Notes: generated from the letters alone by a model not told the origin. A stretch of 26,195 nucleotides of DNA from Halarsenatibacter sp964630835 (GCA_964630835.1 CAZVZM010000027.1:1-26195), one strand, 5' to 3'; shown: positions 16,828 to 24,046, counted from the stretch's first letter. Made by a program: numbers and translations.

Positions 16828-18153
16828 TTATATAACCTGCAGATCACTTTTTGGCTCTCTTTCTCGTTCCATTTCTGATAATTTATTTAAACTCTCACTT
16901 TTGATGGCATCTCCATTTCCTCTTTCTTTCTGCTTAACCACCTGCACTGGCAGAGACCAGAGTTTTATAAAGCCTGCTGCCGCGCTGTGATCAAAGCTAT
17001 CCTTTTGATCATAGCTGGCCAGTCCCAGATCATAAAGCGAATTATCGGATTTTCTTCCGGTGACCTGCATGCTGCCCGAATGCAGTTTTAACCTGACAGC
17101 ACCGGAAATTTGAGGCTGAAAGCTGGCCAGAAAATTTTGCAGTGCCTGACGCAGCGGGGAGTGCCAGAGACCATTATAGACCAATTCGGCATACCTGGAG
17201 CGTATCTTTTGTAGAAAATGAAGGCTTTCCCTGTCCAGCACGAGTTTCGAAAGTTCACCATGAGCTTCCTGGAGAATAGCGGCTGCGGGTGCCTCATAAA
17301 GCTCGCGGGATTTTATGCCCACAAGTCTGTTTTCAACCATATCTACTCTTCCTATACCATGGTCTCCTCCCAGTTTATTCAACTTTTTGATAAGTTCCAC
17401 CGGGTCCATTTCTTCGCCATTGAGAGCACAAGGAATACCTTTTTTAAATTCGATGACAATCTCCTCCGGCTCTTCAACTGCAGACTCCGGTGAAACAGTC
17501 CATTGATAGGCATCCTCTGGTGGCTCCTGCCAGGGATCTTCCAGAGGGCCACACTCCACGCTGATGCCCCATATATTTTCATCTATACTGTAAGGAGAAT
17601 CTTCCGTTGCTTCCACGGGTATCCCATGCTCGCTGGCATAATTAAGCTCCTCCTCTCGGGTGGTAAATCCCCAGTCTCTCAGGGGAGCAATAACTTCCAG
17701 ATCGGGAGCCAAAGCAGCAAAAGCAGTTTCAAATCTAACCTGATCATTTCCCTTTCCCGTGCAGCCATGGGCAAGGGCATCAGCATCATATTTTCTGGCT
17801 GCTTTGACCATCTCCTCTGCAATAACAGGGCGGGCCAGGGCAGTGGCCAGAGGATAACGTTCCTCATATCTGGCCTGAATCTGAAGGGCAGCAAAAACCT
17901 TCTCCTCAACAAATTTTTTCTTCAAATCGGCTACAATAACTTTGCTGGCCCCTGTATTATATGCTTTTTCTTTCAGAGCAACGGGATCGAAATCCTCCTG
18001 ACCGAGATCAGCAGTAAACGTCAATATTTCTGCATCATACTTTTCTTTTAGCCACTTTATTGATACAGAGGTATCAAGACCTCCTGAATAGGCGAGCAAA
18101 ATCCTGTCGGGACATTTATCCTCGTTTTCATTTTTTTTATAATTACAGTTCAT
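16828..18153 (-). CDS. argG: Argininosuccinate synthase
   Basis: Joins citrulline and aspartate using ATP to give argininosuccinate. The P-loop AYSGGLDTS (near residue 21) is followed by the family blocks ALAHGCTGKGNDQVRFE, EDSPYSIDENIWGISVECG and GGDHGIGRVDMVENR, all intact. The start is uncertain: GGAGG directly abuts an ATG at 18165, and the ATG at 18153 is 12 bases downstream; I use 18153. The product is about 441 residues against the usual 400. The excess is mostly a charged C-terminal tail after the normal end (VVKQKERGNGDAIKSESLNKL and onward), probably disordered. It is the first full gene of the argGH operon, behind a T-box and a small leader ORF. Confidence 0.96.
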   Translation of the reverse strand: MNCNYKKNENEDKCPDRILLAYSGGLDTSVSIKWLKEKYDAEILTFTADLGQEDFDPVALKEKAYNTGASKVIVADLKKKFVEEKVFAALQIQARYEERYPLATALARPVIAEEMVKAARKYDADALAHGCTGKGNDQVRFETAFAALAPDLEVIAPLRDWGFTTREEELNYASEHGIPVEATEDSPYSIDENIWGISVECGPLEDPWQEPPEDAYQWTVSPESAVEEPEEIVIEFKKGIPCALNGEEMDPVELIKKLNKLGGDHGIGRVDMVENRLVGIKSRELYEAPAAAILQEAHGELSKLVLDRESLHFLQKIRSRYAELVYNGLWHSPLRQALQNFLASFQPQISGAVRLKLHSGSMQVTGRKSDNSLYDLGLASYDQKDSFDHSAAAGFIKLWSLPVQVVKQKERGNGDAIKSESLNKLSEMEREREPKSDLQVI

Positions 18154-18243
18154 AATTATAATCATCCTCCCTGTATAAGTTGGTTTAAATCAACATTTTT
18201 TCTCTCGTCTATTTATTTTTTGTCCATCTATTTATCGGACATA

Positions 18244-18318
18244 TTATATTTTAATGAAAATAGGTTCAAATGATCTCCGCATGCAGGCAGCCCCGCAGGG
18301 GGAAAGAAGGACAGCCAT
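18244..18318 (-). CDS. 24-codon leader ORF between T-box and argG
   Basis: ATG at 18318 stands seven bases after GGGAGGAG, one of the best ribosome sites in the window, and the frame closes with TAA at 18244. The peptide starts MAVLLSPCGAACMRRSFEP. It has two cysteines and an Arg-Arg pair but no run of arginine codons. It lies inside the argG leader transcript after the T-box terminator and about 90 bases before argG. It could be a true small protein or a regulatory leader peptide; no family is recognised. Only the frame and its ribosome site are observed. Confidence 0.5.
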   Translation of the reverse strand: MAVLLSPCGAACMRRSFEPIFIKI

Positions 18319-18410
18319 GTTGTAACTCCTCCCTCTTTTGTATCTTTTATATTTTCTCTTAAATATATTTATCGCAACAGACTTAAATACACCTGTATTC
18401 CATAAAATAT

Positions 18411-18447
18411 AAAAAACCGCCTCTCCCTTTTGTCAGGATAGAGACGG
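18411..18447 (-). terminator. T-box intrinsic terminator
   Basis: On the minus strand CCGTCTCT pairs with AGAGGCGG across a 15-base loop and is followed by TTTTTT. The 5' arm directly follows the T-box antiterminator strand, so the two folds exclude each other as expected for transcription attenuation. Confidence 0.9.
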
Positions 18448-18695
18448 AATTATATCCGCGGTACCACTCCATATTGGCAGAAAATACTCAGCCCGCTCAT
18501 AACCGTTAACGCCGGTTTACGGTCCTCAACATCTGCAGGTCAACTTCAGAACAGATATGACCTCCCAGCCGAAGACAATCTCCAGGGCCCGGGTTCACTC
18601 CGTTCATCCTCCGGACTCTCACCAGCTCCGGATCGCTGTGGGAGAGGAACGCAGCTACTCAACACCCTTCAAAGAGTTAAAGTATTTTTCCACTT
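18411..18695 (-). ncRNA. T-box riboswitch (arginine type) controlling argGH
   Basis: The minus strand carries the T-box sequence GTGGTACCGCGG (18466-18455), which pairs with the tRNA acceptor end in the antiterminator. Upstream is stem I, with GAGTA (18660-18656) forming the loop E strand, the distal-loop element AGCTGGTGAGAG (about 18630) and, on the 3' strand, GAACGGAGTG. Reading GAA as the loop E partner puts the specifier at 18602-18600 as CGG, an arginine codon followed by a purine; AAC one step earlier is the main alternative. A terminator with a U run follows. Uncharged tRNA-Arg should promote read-through into argG and argH. Confidence 0.92.
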
Positions 18696-18701
18696 TGATG
18701 C

Positions 18702-18730
18702 ATTATATCGCACTTAGAGAATTATATCAA
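18702..18730 (-). promoter_or_regulatory. Sigma-A promoter of the argGH T-box transcript
   Basis: On the minus strand TTGATA (18730-18725), a 17-bp spacer and a perfect TATAAT (18707-18702) lie directly before the T-box leader. This predicts a transcription start near 18695. Confidence 0.85.
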
Positions 18731-18850
18731 GAGGTTAAAGAAAAAAACTGTATTTTTTGAGGCAGGATTTGAGATTTTAAACTCGAATACATTATGCAAC
18801 TGCCCAGTTTTTATGCGTTATTTTACCATTTAATTTCAAGAAGAAACTTT

Positions 18851-18920
18851 AAAATGCTTATTACTGGAAGCTATTAGACTCAGTTTACAATGAAATTTTC
18901 CTCTGCTTTGCAGAGTATAA
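18851..18920 (+). repeat. Dispersed intergenic repeat, copy D
   Basis: AAAATGCTTATTACTGGAAG, CTATTAGACTCAGTTTACAA and TGAAATTTTCCTCTGCTTTG closely match the copies at 23418 and 25149. In this copy the shared peptide frame is broken by TAG. It lies upstream of the chemotaxis receptor gene. Nothing else recognisable fills 18731-18989. Confidence 0.7.
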
Positions 18921-18989
18921 AGTTTCCTTTCCAGGCCTGGTTTTGTAGAAAAATCCTTAAATTATAATGATCTGGAGGCTGGTATCAAA

Positions 18990-20651
18990 ATGAACTCGAT
19001 ATTGTTAATTGCTCTCATAATTTTGCTTGCGGCGGCTCTGTTTTTATTTTTAAAATTAAGGAAGCTGCAAAAGATAACCCGCAGATCAGCAGAATCAATG
19101 TATAATACCATGCTTCAGGATTATGAATTTATTAAATCCTCGCTGGATCTTGTGCACAGATTTACTGCTTCGGGTATAGAAACCAGGAACGCCGCTGCAG
19201 CCAATCGCAAAGTAATCAATAATATGCTGAAAAAACACCTTAATGATAATCCGGGAATTTTTGGGACCTGGATGGTTTTCGAGCCCGACAAATTTGACGG
19301 AAAGGACAGCGAATATGCCAACAGAGAGCACTATGACGAAACCGGCAGATTTAACAGCTATTTTTATCAGGCAGGTGATGAAATAAAAGCAATGTCCCTC
19401 CCCGATATCGACCAGGAGCATTTTTACAATAAACCTAAAGAGGAAAGAGATCTGGTGATATTAGAACCCTTTGTATACGATGAACTCGAAGATGAAGAGG
19501 TAATGATGACTACGGTAGCAGCCCCTATCATTGAAGAAAGAGAGGACGGTCGGGGCGAAATATTGGGAGTAGCTGGCCTGGACATAATGCTGCAGGAAGG
19601 CACAACGCATCTCGATAGAGAACTGCTCTTCAAAGATATTAAAGATTTTAAGGCTTCAGACCTGCTTGACAGAATAATAACGGCTTCTGAAGAAAGCTTC
19701 CAGGAGCTTATATCAATGCTTGGGGACTCGGCCGGAAAATTAAAGGAAACATCTACGGATCTTTCCGAAGCCTACAATCGCGTGGATGAAACATCTCAGG
19801 AAATTACCAGAGCTTCGGAAGACATAGCGGCAGGAGCTCAAGAACAAACTGCAGAAATAGATAGGGGAAATAACCAGATTGAAGAGCTTGGCGAAGAACT
19901 AAATGACTTAGAAAAAGTTATGGCCGATCTGAAAAGTGCCGGTAATAAATTAAAAAAATTCCGCGACAGCAATCAGGAAAAAATTGAAGAGCTGAGAGAT
20001 AAGACAAATAAAAATAATTCTTCTCTTGAAGAAATGATGGATGTGCTGGGTATAGTGGGTGGCAGAACCGAAGACATTTCGGAAATCAACAGCAAAATCC
20101 GGGAAGTGGCTGAACAGATCAATCTTTTAGCTCTAAATGCTTCCATAGAGGCTGCCAGAGCCGGGGAAGAAGGTAAAGGTTTTGGAGTCGTAGCTGAAGA
20201 AGTGCGGGAATTATCCGAAGAAACGGACCAATTTGTGCAAAATATCAGACAGACAGTCCAGGAACTTGTGGAGAAAATCGAAGAGGCAGTGGAGAAAGGA
20301 AACCGGCTGCGTTCTACCTCCCGCAGCCAGCTGGATAAAATGGATGAACTTTATGAAGCTTTTTCAGGGCTGGAAGACATGATAAACCGTCAGACAGAGC
20401 TAATAGATAATTTTGCCTCCTCCGCAGAAAATCTCCGGCAGAAACAGCAAAAGATGAAAAATGTTTTTCAGGAAATGTCCTCTTCGTCAGAGGAGTTCGC
20501 AGCCAGCACTCAGGAAATAACCGCTTCCATAGAAGAACAATCCTCATTTATTTCAGATCTACGTGAAACAAATGATGAGCTTGTTAAGCAGGCTCGCTCT
20601 CTAAACACTAAACTAGCCCGGTTTGAGGGCGAAGCAGGAGAGGAAAAATGA
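18990..20651 (+). CDS. Methyl-accepting chemotaxis protein with Cache-like sensor and a single membrane helix
   Basis: 553 residues; GGAGG lies 11 bases before the ATG. One membrane helix (residues 4-22) is followed by KLRKLQK, which by the positive-inside rule places what follows in the cytoplasm. Residues about 40-205 resemble a PDC/Cache sensor (GIFGTWMVFEPDKFDGKDSE, VAAPII, ILGVAGLDIM). The conserved signalling hairpin is at about 375-412 (EQINLLALNASIEAARAGEE ... VVAEEVRELSEET), flanked by long coiled coils. No second membrane segment and no HAMP domain are visible, which is unusual for a Cache receptor. It would signal through CheA and CheW; the ligand is unknown. A CheY-like gene lies at 24413, but no other chemotaxis gene is in the window. 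Confidence 0.9.
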   Translation: MNSILLIALIILLAAALFLFLKLRKLQKITRRSAESMYNTMLQDYEFIKSSLDLVHRFTASGIETRNAAAANRKVINNMLKKHLNDNPGIFGTWMVFEPDKFDGKDSEYANREHYDETGRFNSYFYQAGDEIKAMSLPDIDQEHFYNKPKEERDLVILEPFVYDELEDEEVMMTTVAAPIIEEREDGRGEILGVAGLDIMLQEGTTHLDRELLFKDIKDFKASDLLDRIITASEESFQELISMLGDSAGKLKETSTDLSEAYNRVDETSQEITRASEDIAAGAQEQTAEIDRGNNQIEELGEELNDLEKVMADLKSAGNKLKKFRDSNQEKIEELRDKTNKNNSSLEEMMDVLGIVGGRTEDISEINSKIREVAEQINLLALNASIEAARAGEEGKGFGVVAEEVRELSEETDQFVQNIRQTVQELVEKIEEAVEKGNRLRSTSRSQLDKMDELYEAFSGLEDMINRQTELIDNFASSAENLRQKQQKMKNVFQEMSSSSEEFAASTQEITASIEEQSSFISDLRETNDELVKQARSLNTKLARFEGEAGEEK

Positions 20652-20655
20652 CCAT

Positions 20656-20931
20656 CTATTTTCCTTCTTCTGCTTCCTTCTCCGCTTTTTTTTCCTCCAC
20701 CTCTTTTAGACAGCTGCAGCAAATTTTTTTATCTCTGTGAGTCACAGTGTCTTTCATTTCCCCACAAAATATACAACCCGGCTGATATTTTTTCAGAATT
20801 ATTTCTCCTTCATCTCCTACAAATATCTCAACAGAATCATTCTTTTCCATATGCATTTTCTTTCTCATTTCCTTAGGGATGGACACCGATCCCAGTTCAT
20901 TCAAATTCCTGACGATGCCTGTTCCTTTCAT
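20656..20931 (-). CDS. abrB: AbrB-family transcriptional regulator
   Basis: 91 residues from ATG 20931, behind GGGAGGTGA. Residues 1-48 are a SpoVT/AbrB swapped-hairpin DNA-binding domain (MKGTGIVRNLNELGSVSIPK, EMRKKM, EIFVGDEGEIILKKY). The C-terminal part has CIFCG ... KICCSCLKE, a cysteine set of the kind seen in clostridial AbrB homologues and likely to bind a metal. Members are global transition-state regulators that act as tetramers. The gene converges on the chemotaxis receptor with four bases between stops. A good promoter overlapping a perfect inverted repeat precedes it, consistent with autorepression. Confidence 0.88.
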   Translation of the reverse strand: MKGTGIVRNLNELGSVSIPKEMRKKMHMEKNDSVEIFVGDEGEIILKKYQPGCIFCGEMKDTVTHRDKKICCSCLKEVEEKKAEKEAEEGK

Positions 20932-20954
20932 GATTAAGTCACCTCCCGTGATCG

Positions 20955-20992
20955 GATAAGACAATCTTATCACTTCTTTTATACAAAGTCAA
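20955..20992 (-). promoter_or_regulatory. abrB promoter with overlapping palindromic operator
   Basis: The minus strand has TTGACT (20992-20987), a 17-bp spacer and TAAGAT (20969-20964). The perfect inverted repeat GATAAGA-TTG-TCTTATC (20971-20955) covers the -10 and the likely start. A dimeric regulator bound there would block transcription; which protein binds is not shown. Confidence 0.7.
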
Positions 20993-21055
20993 TCAGTTTA
21001 TATTATATTTTATTATATTTCGCATAAATTAAATGACAGGGCAATCCTAAAAGAA

Positions 21056-21100
21056 ATCTGTTTTCTCTCCACATCAGTTTTTGAATTTTATTTAAAGTTG
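21056..21100 (+). repeat. Dispersed repeat, left-end fragment
   Basis: TTTTCTCTCCACATCAGTTT followed by TTGAATTTTATTTAAAG matches the left part of the copies at 23369 and 25074 (GGTTCTTTCTCC ... CAGT, then TTTTGTTTAAA). The right part is absent; the structured RNA element begins about 30 bases later. Confidence 0.5.
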
Positions 21101-21130
21101 CCAAAGAAAACTCCATCTAAACTACTGTGA

Positions 21131-21470
21131 TATACTAACTATAGTGCAGGGTTAAAAAATAGTAATGTCAACTCACCATCAGTGGGTAAGACCCCCTGTG
21201 CTATAGTCGCCAGGTGAATATTTGAGGTTGCGAACACCAATCCCTGTTCGTGTAAAATATTCAGGGTATCGCAAGCTCATGGTACTCCCGAAAGGTTGTT
21301 CTATGACCCTGTAGGGATATGGGAGAAGTGGACACTCCCGAACGAATAAGGGTTGCCTGATGTAATATAGATTGAACTCTAATCTATATGAAGCAGTTGG
21401 AAGCTCCATCCGACGCGAAGCTAGTATCTTCGATGAAAATCTTATTTTTGATTTAGGTGGAGAGGTTCAC
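21131..21470 (+). ncRNA. Orphan omega-RNA-like element (HEARO / IS200-IS605 type) without an ORF
   Basis: No credible ORF, but dense base pairing: 21138-21151 with 21194-21207 (14 pairs, two G-U); CTCAC/GTGGG at 21172/21182; GAATATTT/AAATATTC at 21216/21255; TTGCGA/TCGCAA at 21228/21269, which crosses the previous stem as a pseudoknot; GGGAG/CTCCC at 21321/21335; ATATAGATT/AATCTATAT at 21365/21381; and CGAAG/CTTCG at 21416/21428. The 3' end, GGAAGCTCCATCC ... GGTGGAG then GGTTCAC, is typical of an IS200/IS605-group right end. GTGA directly precedes the proposed left end, matching the ATGA/GTGA sites described for HEARO RNAs. HEARO (IscB omega RNA) is my favoured class; a tnpB-type omega RNA is the alternative. 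No tnpA, tnpB or iscB is in the window. Confidence 0.6.
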
Positions 21471-22687
21471 TTGGGGCTGTCACTTTTTCTGCTCTCCCTT
21501 AGAGCTGTAAATCTTTCCCTGGCCATTCTTCGATAAAGCTTTTTGGTTTTCCTATCCCGAATAATTTCGTCCAGAAGGGGTAGAGCTTTTTCAGGATCAT
21601 CCCCGTAATCAATCATAAGTCCGGCAAGGAGAAGAGTCAATTTGTGTTCGGCCTGAGTTGAAAGTTCTCCAGAATACTCTTCAAAATAATATTTCTCGAG
21701 GCAGTTTAAAGCATTAATCGCTGACTTTTCCTGCAGCTCTTTATTTCCCATATCCTCATAAAGCCAGCTCAATCGCAGCCAGCAGCCTCCCGTTATATTG
21801 CCTTCCGCCTCCACAAATTCCAGCAACTTCACCGATAAATAATAGGCCTGAAAAACCTCCTGCAAATATCGAGGATCACTGAAGCCGGGACTAAAATCAT
21901 CGCCGATATGTTCCAGAATCTTTTTTCTGAAATCCTCCTGAATTTTTTCCCTGTTGTCCTTTCCCAGCTCTTCAAAATGTCGCTTAGGAGCAGCATAAAA
22001 ACATTGCTGACATACCCAGATAAAATACCAGCTGGGTTTAAAATCGGTATAAACCGGCCTCAAATCATCCCGCATCTCCTCCAGCCTCAGGCGTGAATTT
22101 CTCACCTTTTTTACCTGCAGGGTACTGTCACAGACCGGGCATTTGACCTTTTTTTCATATAGATAATTGTCAAATTTTTCCGGAGCTCTTTTTTTATAAT
22201 CTTCGTGTTCTTCTGGAAAAAGCCCACCTGCAAGATCCGGGTCTTTCTCTTCGGGTTTTTCTTCCTCGTGTTCTTCATCCATCACCTCAATGGCACTTTC
22301 ACTGCCGGAAAGAAGTTTGTCGAGGCGTTCGGTTAAAATCAGGATCATTCTTCTATTTAAATCCGGTTTGTTTTCCAGCAGCTGCCAGAATTCATCTCTG
22401 GAGAGGGATAAACAGACGGATTTACCCCTTGCCCTCGCCATCAATTTTCTCTTTTCACCTGAAATAAGAGCCAGCTCTCCAAATATTTGACCCGCCCCAA
22501 TAACTTCTACAGGTTCTTCCTGTCCCCGGTCATCTATTTTGTATAATCCTATTTTGCCCTGCAGCACCAGAAATATATCCCCGGCTTCATCCCCGGGATC
22601 AAAAATTTCATCATCCTTTTTCAGTTTGAAGTAGCTGCCTGCATCCACATCTATAAGATCAGCAATATTTTCGGAAATAATATACAC
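21467..22687 (-). CDS. Cyclic-nucleotide-binding domain / DUF2225 protein
   Basis: 406 residues. Residues about 10-125 are a CAP-type cNMP-binding barrel (FDPGDEAGDIFLVLQGKIGLY, GQIFGELALISGEKR, with the phosphate-binding G-E-L-A). An acidic linker (about 135-165) joins a DUF2225 region: KVKCPVCDSTLQVKKVRNSR, then WVCQQCFYAA, two CxxC pairs likely to hold zinc, followed by helical TPR-like repeats. No DNA-binding domain follows, so this is not a CRP-type activator. GTG 22687 follows AAAGGTGG and lies six bases after the hemolysin III stop, implying coupled translation. Its stop codon lies within the right end of the omega-RNA-like element, so the original C-terminus may have been altered. Confidence 0.85.
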   Translation of the reverse strand: MYIISENIADLIDVDAGSYFKLKKDDEIFDPGDEAGDIFLVLQGKIGLYKIDDRGQEEPVEVIGAGQIFGELALISGEKRKLMARARGKSVCLSLSRDEFWQLLENKPDLNRRMILILTERLDKLLSGSESAIEVMDEEHEEEKPEEKDPDLAGGLFPEEHEDYKKRAPEKFDNYLYEKKVKCPVCDSTLQVKKVRNSRLRLEEMRDDLRPVYTDFKPSWYFIWVCQQCFYAAPKRHFEELGKDNREKIQEDFRKKILEHIGDDFSPGFSDPRYLQEVFQAYYLSVKLLEFVEAEGNITGGCWLRLSWLYEDMGNKELQEKSAINALNCLEKYYFEEYSGELSTQAEHKLTLLLAGLMIDYGDDPEKALPLLDEIIRDRKTKKLYRRMARERFTALRESRKSDSPK

Positions 22688-22693
22688 CCACCT

Positions 22694-23335
22694 TTATACG
22701 GGAATTAAATTGAGCAGTATTGTAAAAAAATGAGCCATACTACCCGCCAGGACAAAGAGGTGCCATATCGCATGATTATACTTCAAATCTTTTTTTACGT
22801 AGAATACTATGCCTGCGGTGTAAAAAAGCCCTCCAATAAATAGAAATACAAGACTGACGCCGCTCAAAACAGCTATAAGCGGTCTCAGGGCCAGCAGGCT
22901 AAGCCAGCCCATGAGCAAATATAGCAGTAGAGATAATTTCTTCACTCTTTCAAATAAGAAAATCTTAAGAATTATACCAAAAAGCGCTAGAAACCATATT
23001 ACAGAAAACATAACCCAGCCCAGAAGTCCCTCCATAAAAACTACTGTTATGGGGGTATATGTGCCGGCAATGAGGAGATAAATCGCGGAATGATCCATAA
23101 TTTTAAAAACATATTTGGCTCTTCCTTTTGTGAAACTGTGATAAAGTGTAGAAGCCAGATAAAGGAGTACAAGCGTGGAGCCATATACAGCATTGGCGAC
23201 GATATGCTTAAGATCTCCGAACATGTTGGCAATTATAATTAAAATCCCCAGAGCTGATAGAGCCATTCCCAGCCCTACTCCATGCAGTACAGCACTGGCA
23301 ACCTCATCTCTATCAGTATCATGGCTCCCACCCAT
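22694..23335 (-). CDS. Hemolysin III / PAQR family membrane protein
   Basis: 213 residues with seven membrane helices, the standard length of the YqfA/HlyIII branch of the PAQR family. Family motifs are visible: EVASAVLHGVGLGMA at the N-terminus, STLYHS (about 62-67), DHSAIYLLIAGTYTP (about 81-95) and HAIWHLFVLAGSMAHF near the C-terminus; these conserved H, D and S residues form a zinc site in relatives. ATG 23335 follows AGAGAGGTGA. Bacterial members influence membrane lipid composition; true haemolytic activity is doubtful. It is the first gene of a two-gene unit with the cNMP-binding protein. Confidence 0.92.
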   Translation of the reverse strand: MGGSHDTDRDEVASAVLHGVGLGMALSALGILIIIANMFGDLKHIVANAVYGSTLVLLYLASTLYHSFTKGRAKYVFKIMDHSAIYLLIAGTYTPITVVFMEGLLGWVMFSVIWFLALFGIILKIFLFERVKKLSLLLYLLMGWLSLLALRPLIAVLSGVSLVFLFIGGLFYTAGIVFYVKKDLKYNHAIWHLFVLAGSMAHFFTILLNLIPV

Positions 23336-23368
23336 TAAATTTCACCTCTCTATGCAGGAAATAAATCT

Positions 23369-23475
23369 GGTTCTTCTCCGCCTCAGTATTTTAATTTTGT
23401 TTAAATGTAATCTCATAATGCTTATTTCTGGAGGTTATGAGGCTCCGTTCACAATAAAATTTTTCCCGAGCCGGA
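23369..23475 (+). repeat. Dispersed intergenic repeat, copy E
   Basis: It begins GGTTCTTCTCCGCCTCAGTA and continues TTTTGTTTAAATG, ATAATGCTTATTTCTGGAGG, TTATGAGGCTCCGTTCACAA and TAAAATTTTTCCCG. Both left and right parts are present, making this one of the two most complete copies. In frame it reads GGYEAPFTIKFFPS. It lies upstream of, and antisense to, the hemolysin III gene. Confidence 0.75.
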
Positions 23476-23535
23476 AACACGATTTTTTGACTATAACCGC
23501 AAGAATAAAACCTATCATTATGGCGATAAGATATT

Positions 23536-23564
23536 AAAAAAGGCCCCCGAAGCTTCCGGGGACC
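23536..23564 (-). terminator. Intrinsic terminator after the hfq / binding-protein relic unit
   Basis: On the minus strand GGTCCCCGGA pairs with TTCGGGGGCC (ten pairs, two of them G-U) around a three-base loop, followed by TTTTTT. It lies 25 bases after the stop of the truncated binding-protein gene. Confidence 0.92.
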
Positions 23565-23588
23565 AGTCAATTACAATTTCTGCCCGGG

Positions 23589-24005
23589 TTACTCCAGATC
23601 CATATCGATCCTTGCTGGATCAACTTCCAGAATTTCAGCCAGCCCGAGAGCAATATTTTCCAGTGCTGTAAGAGGTTCCTGTGCTTCTGTCAACACCGAA
23701 TGCACTTCTGAAAAAACGACTTCCGATGCCATATCATATTTTGGAGCTGTCTGAGATGCAGGCCGGGCAACCGCCCCTGTGAACATTTCCTCAAATTCTG
23801 GAAAATAGGGGTTGGCTTTCAGCACCTTTTCATCCTCATAGAGCTCTACAAGTGAGGGAGGAAGTGAAGCCTCAATTGCCCGCATTTTTTGTATCTCTCT
23901 GCTGGCAAGATAGAATACAAAATCTGCAGCTTCCTGCTTATGCTCGCTGTATTCGCTTACTCCCAGCTGCCAGCCTCCCAGCAGAGACCCCTTCTCTGCA
24001 TCCAT
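23589..24005 (-). pseudogene. Truncated ABC sugar-transporter substrate-binding protein (C-terminal relic)
   Basis: The 138-residue frame matches only the C-terminal third of family 1 extracellular solute-binding proteins: GGWQLGVSEYSEHKQEAADFVFYLASREIQ, then SLPPSLVELYEDEKV, and a late ARPASQTAPKYDMASEV segment, all in the order seen in full-length proteins of 400-450 residues. The signal peptide and first lobe are missing. The ATG at 24005 has no ribosome site, and upstream sequence runs directly into the hfq stop within about 40 bases. A deletion probably fused the relic to hfq. It keeps an intact frame and terminator, so expression as a small protein cannot be excluded. No ABC permease or ATPase gene is nearby. 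Confidence 0.75.
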
Positions 24006-24046
24006 ATTTTTAGACGAATGTCTCTGGACCGGGCAGGGACAAAATT

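Noticed and set aside
18557..18760. 67-codon plus-strand frame
   Set aside because: It is antisense to the T-box stem I region and promoter.
21179..21409. 76-codon minus-strand frame inside the structured element
   Set aside because: It reads antisense through the paired RNA segments and has no ribosome site or recognisable protein features.
21365..21475. Possible tnpB C-terminus on the plus strand (YEAVGSSIRREASIFDEN)
   Set aside because: The frame looks like the tail of an IS605-type protein, but it is only about 35 codons, has a stop directly upstream, and no RuvC motif such as DRDxNAA precedes it. The resemblance is better explained by the element's right end.
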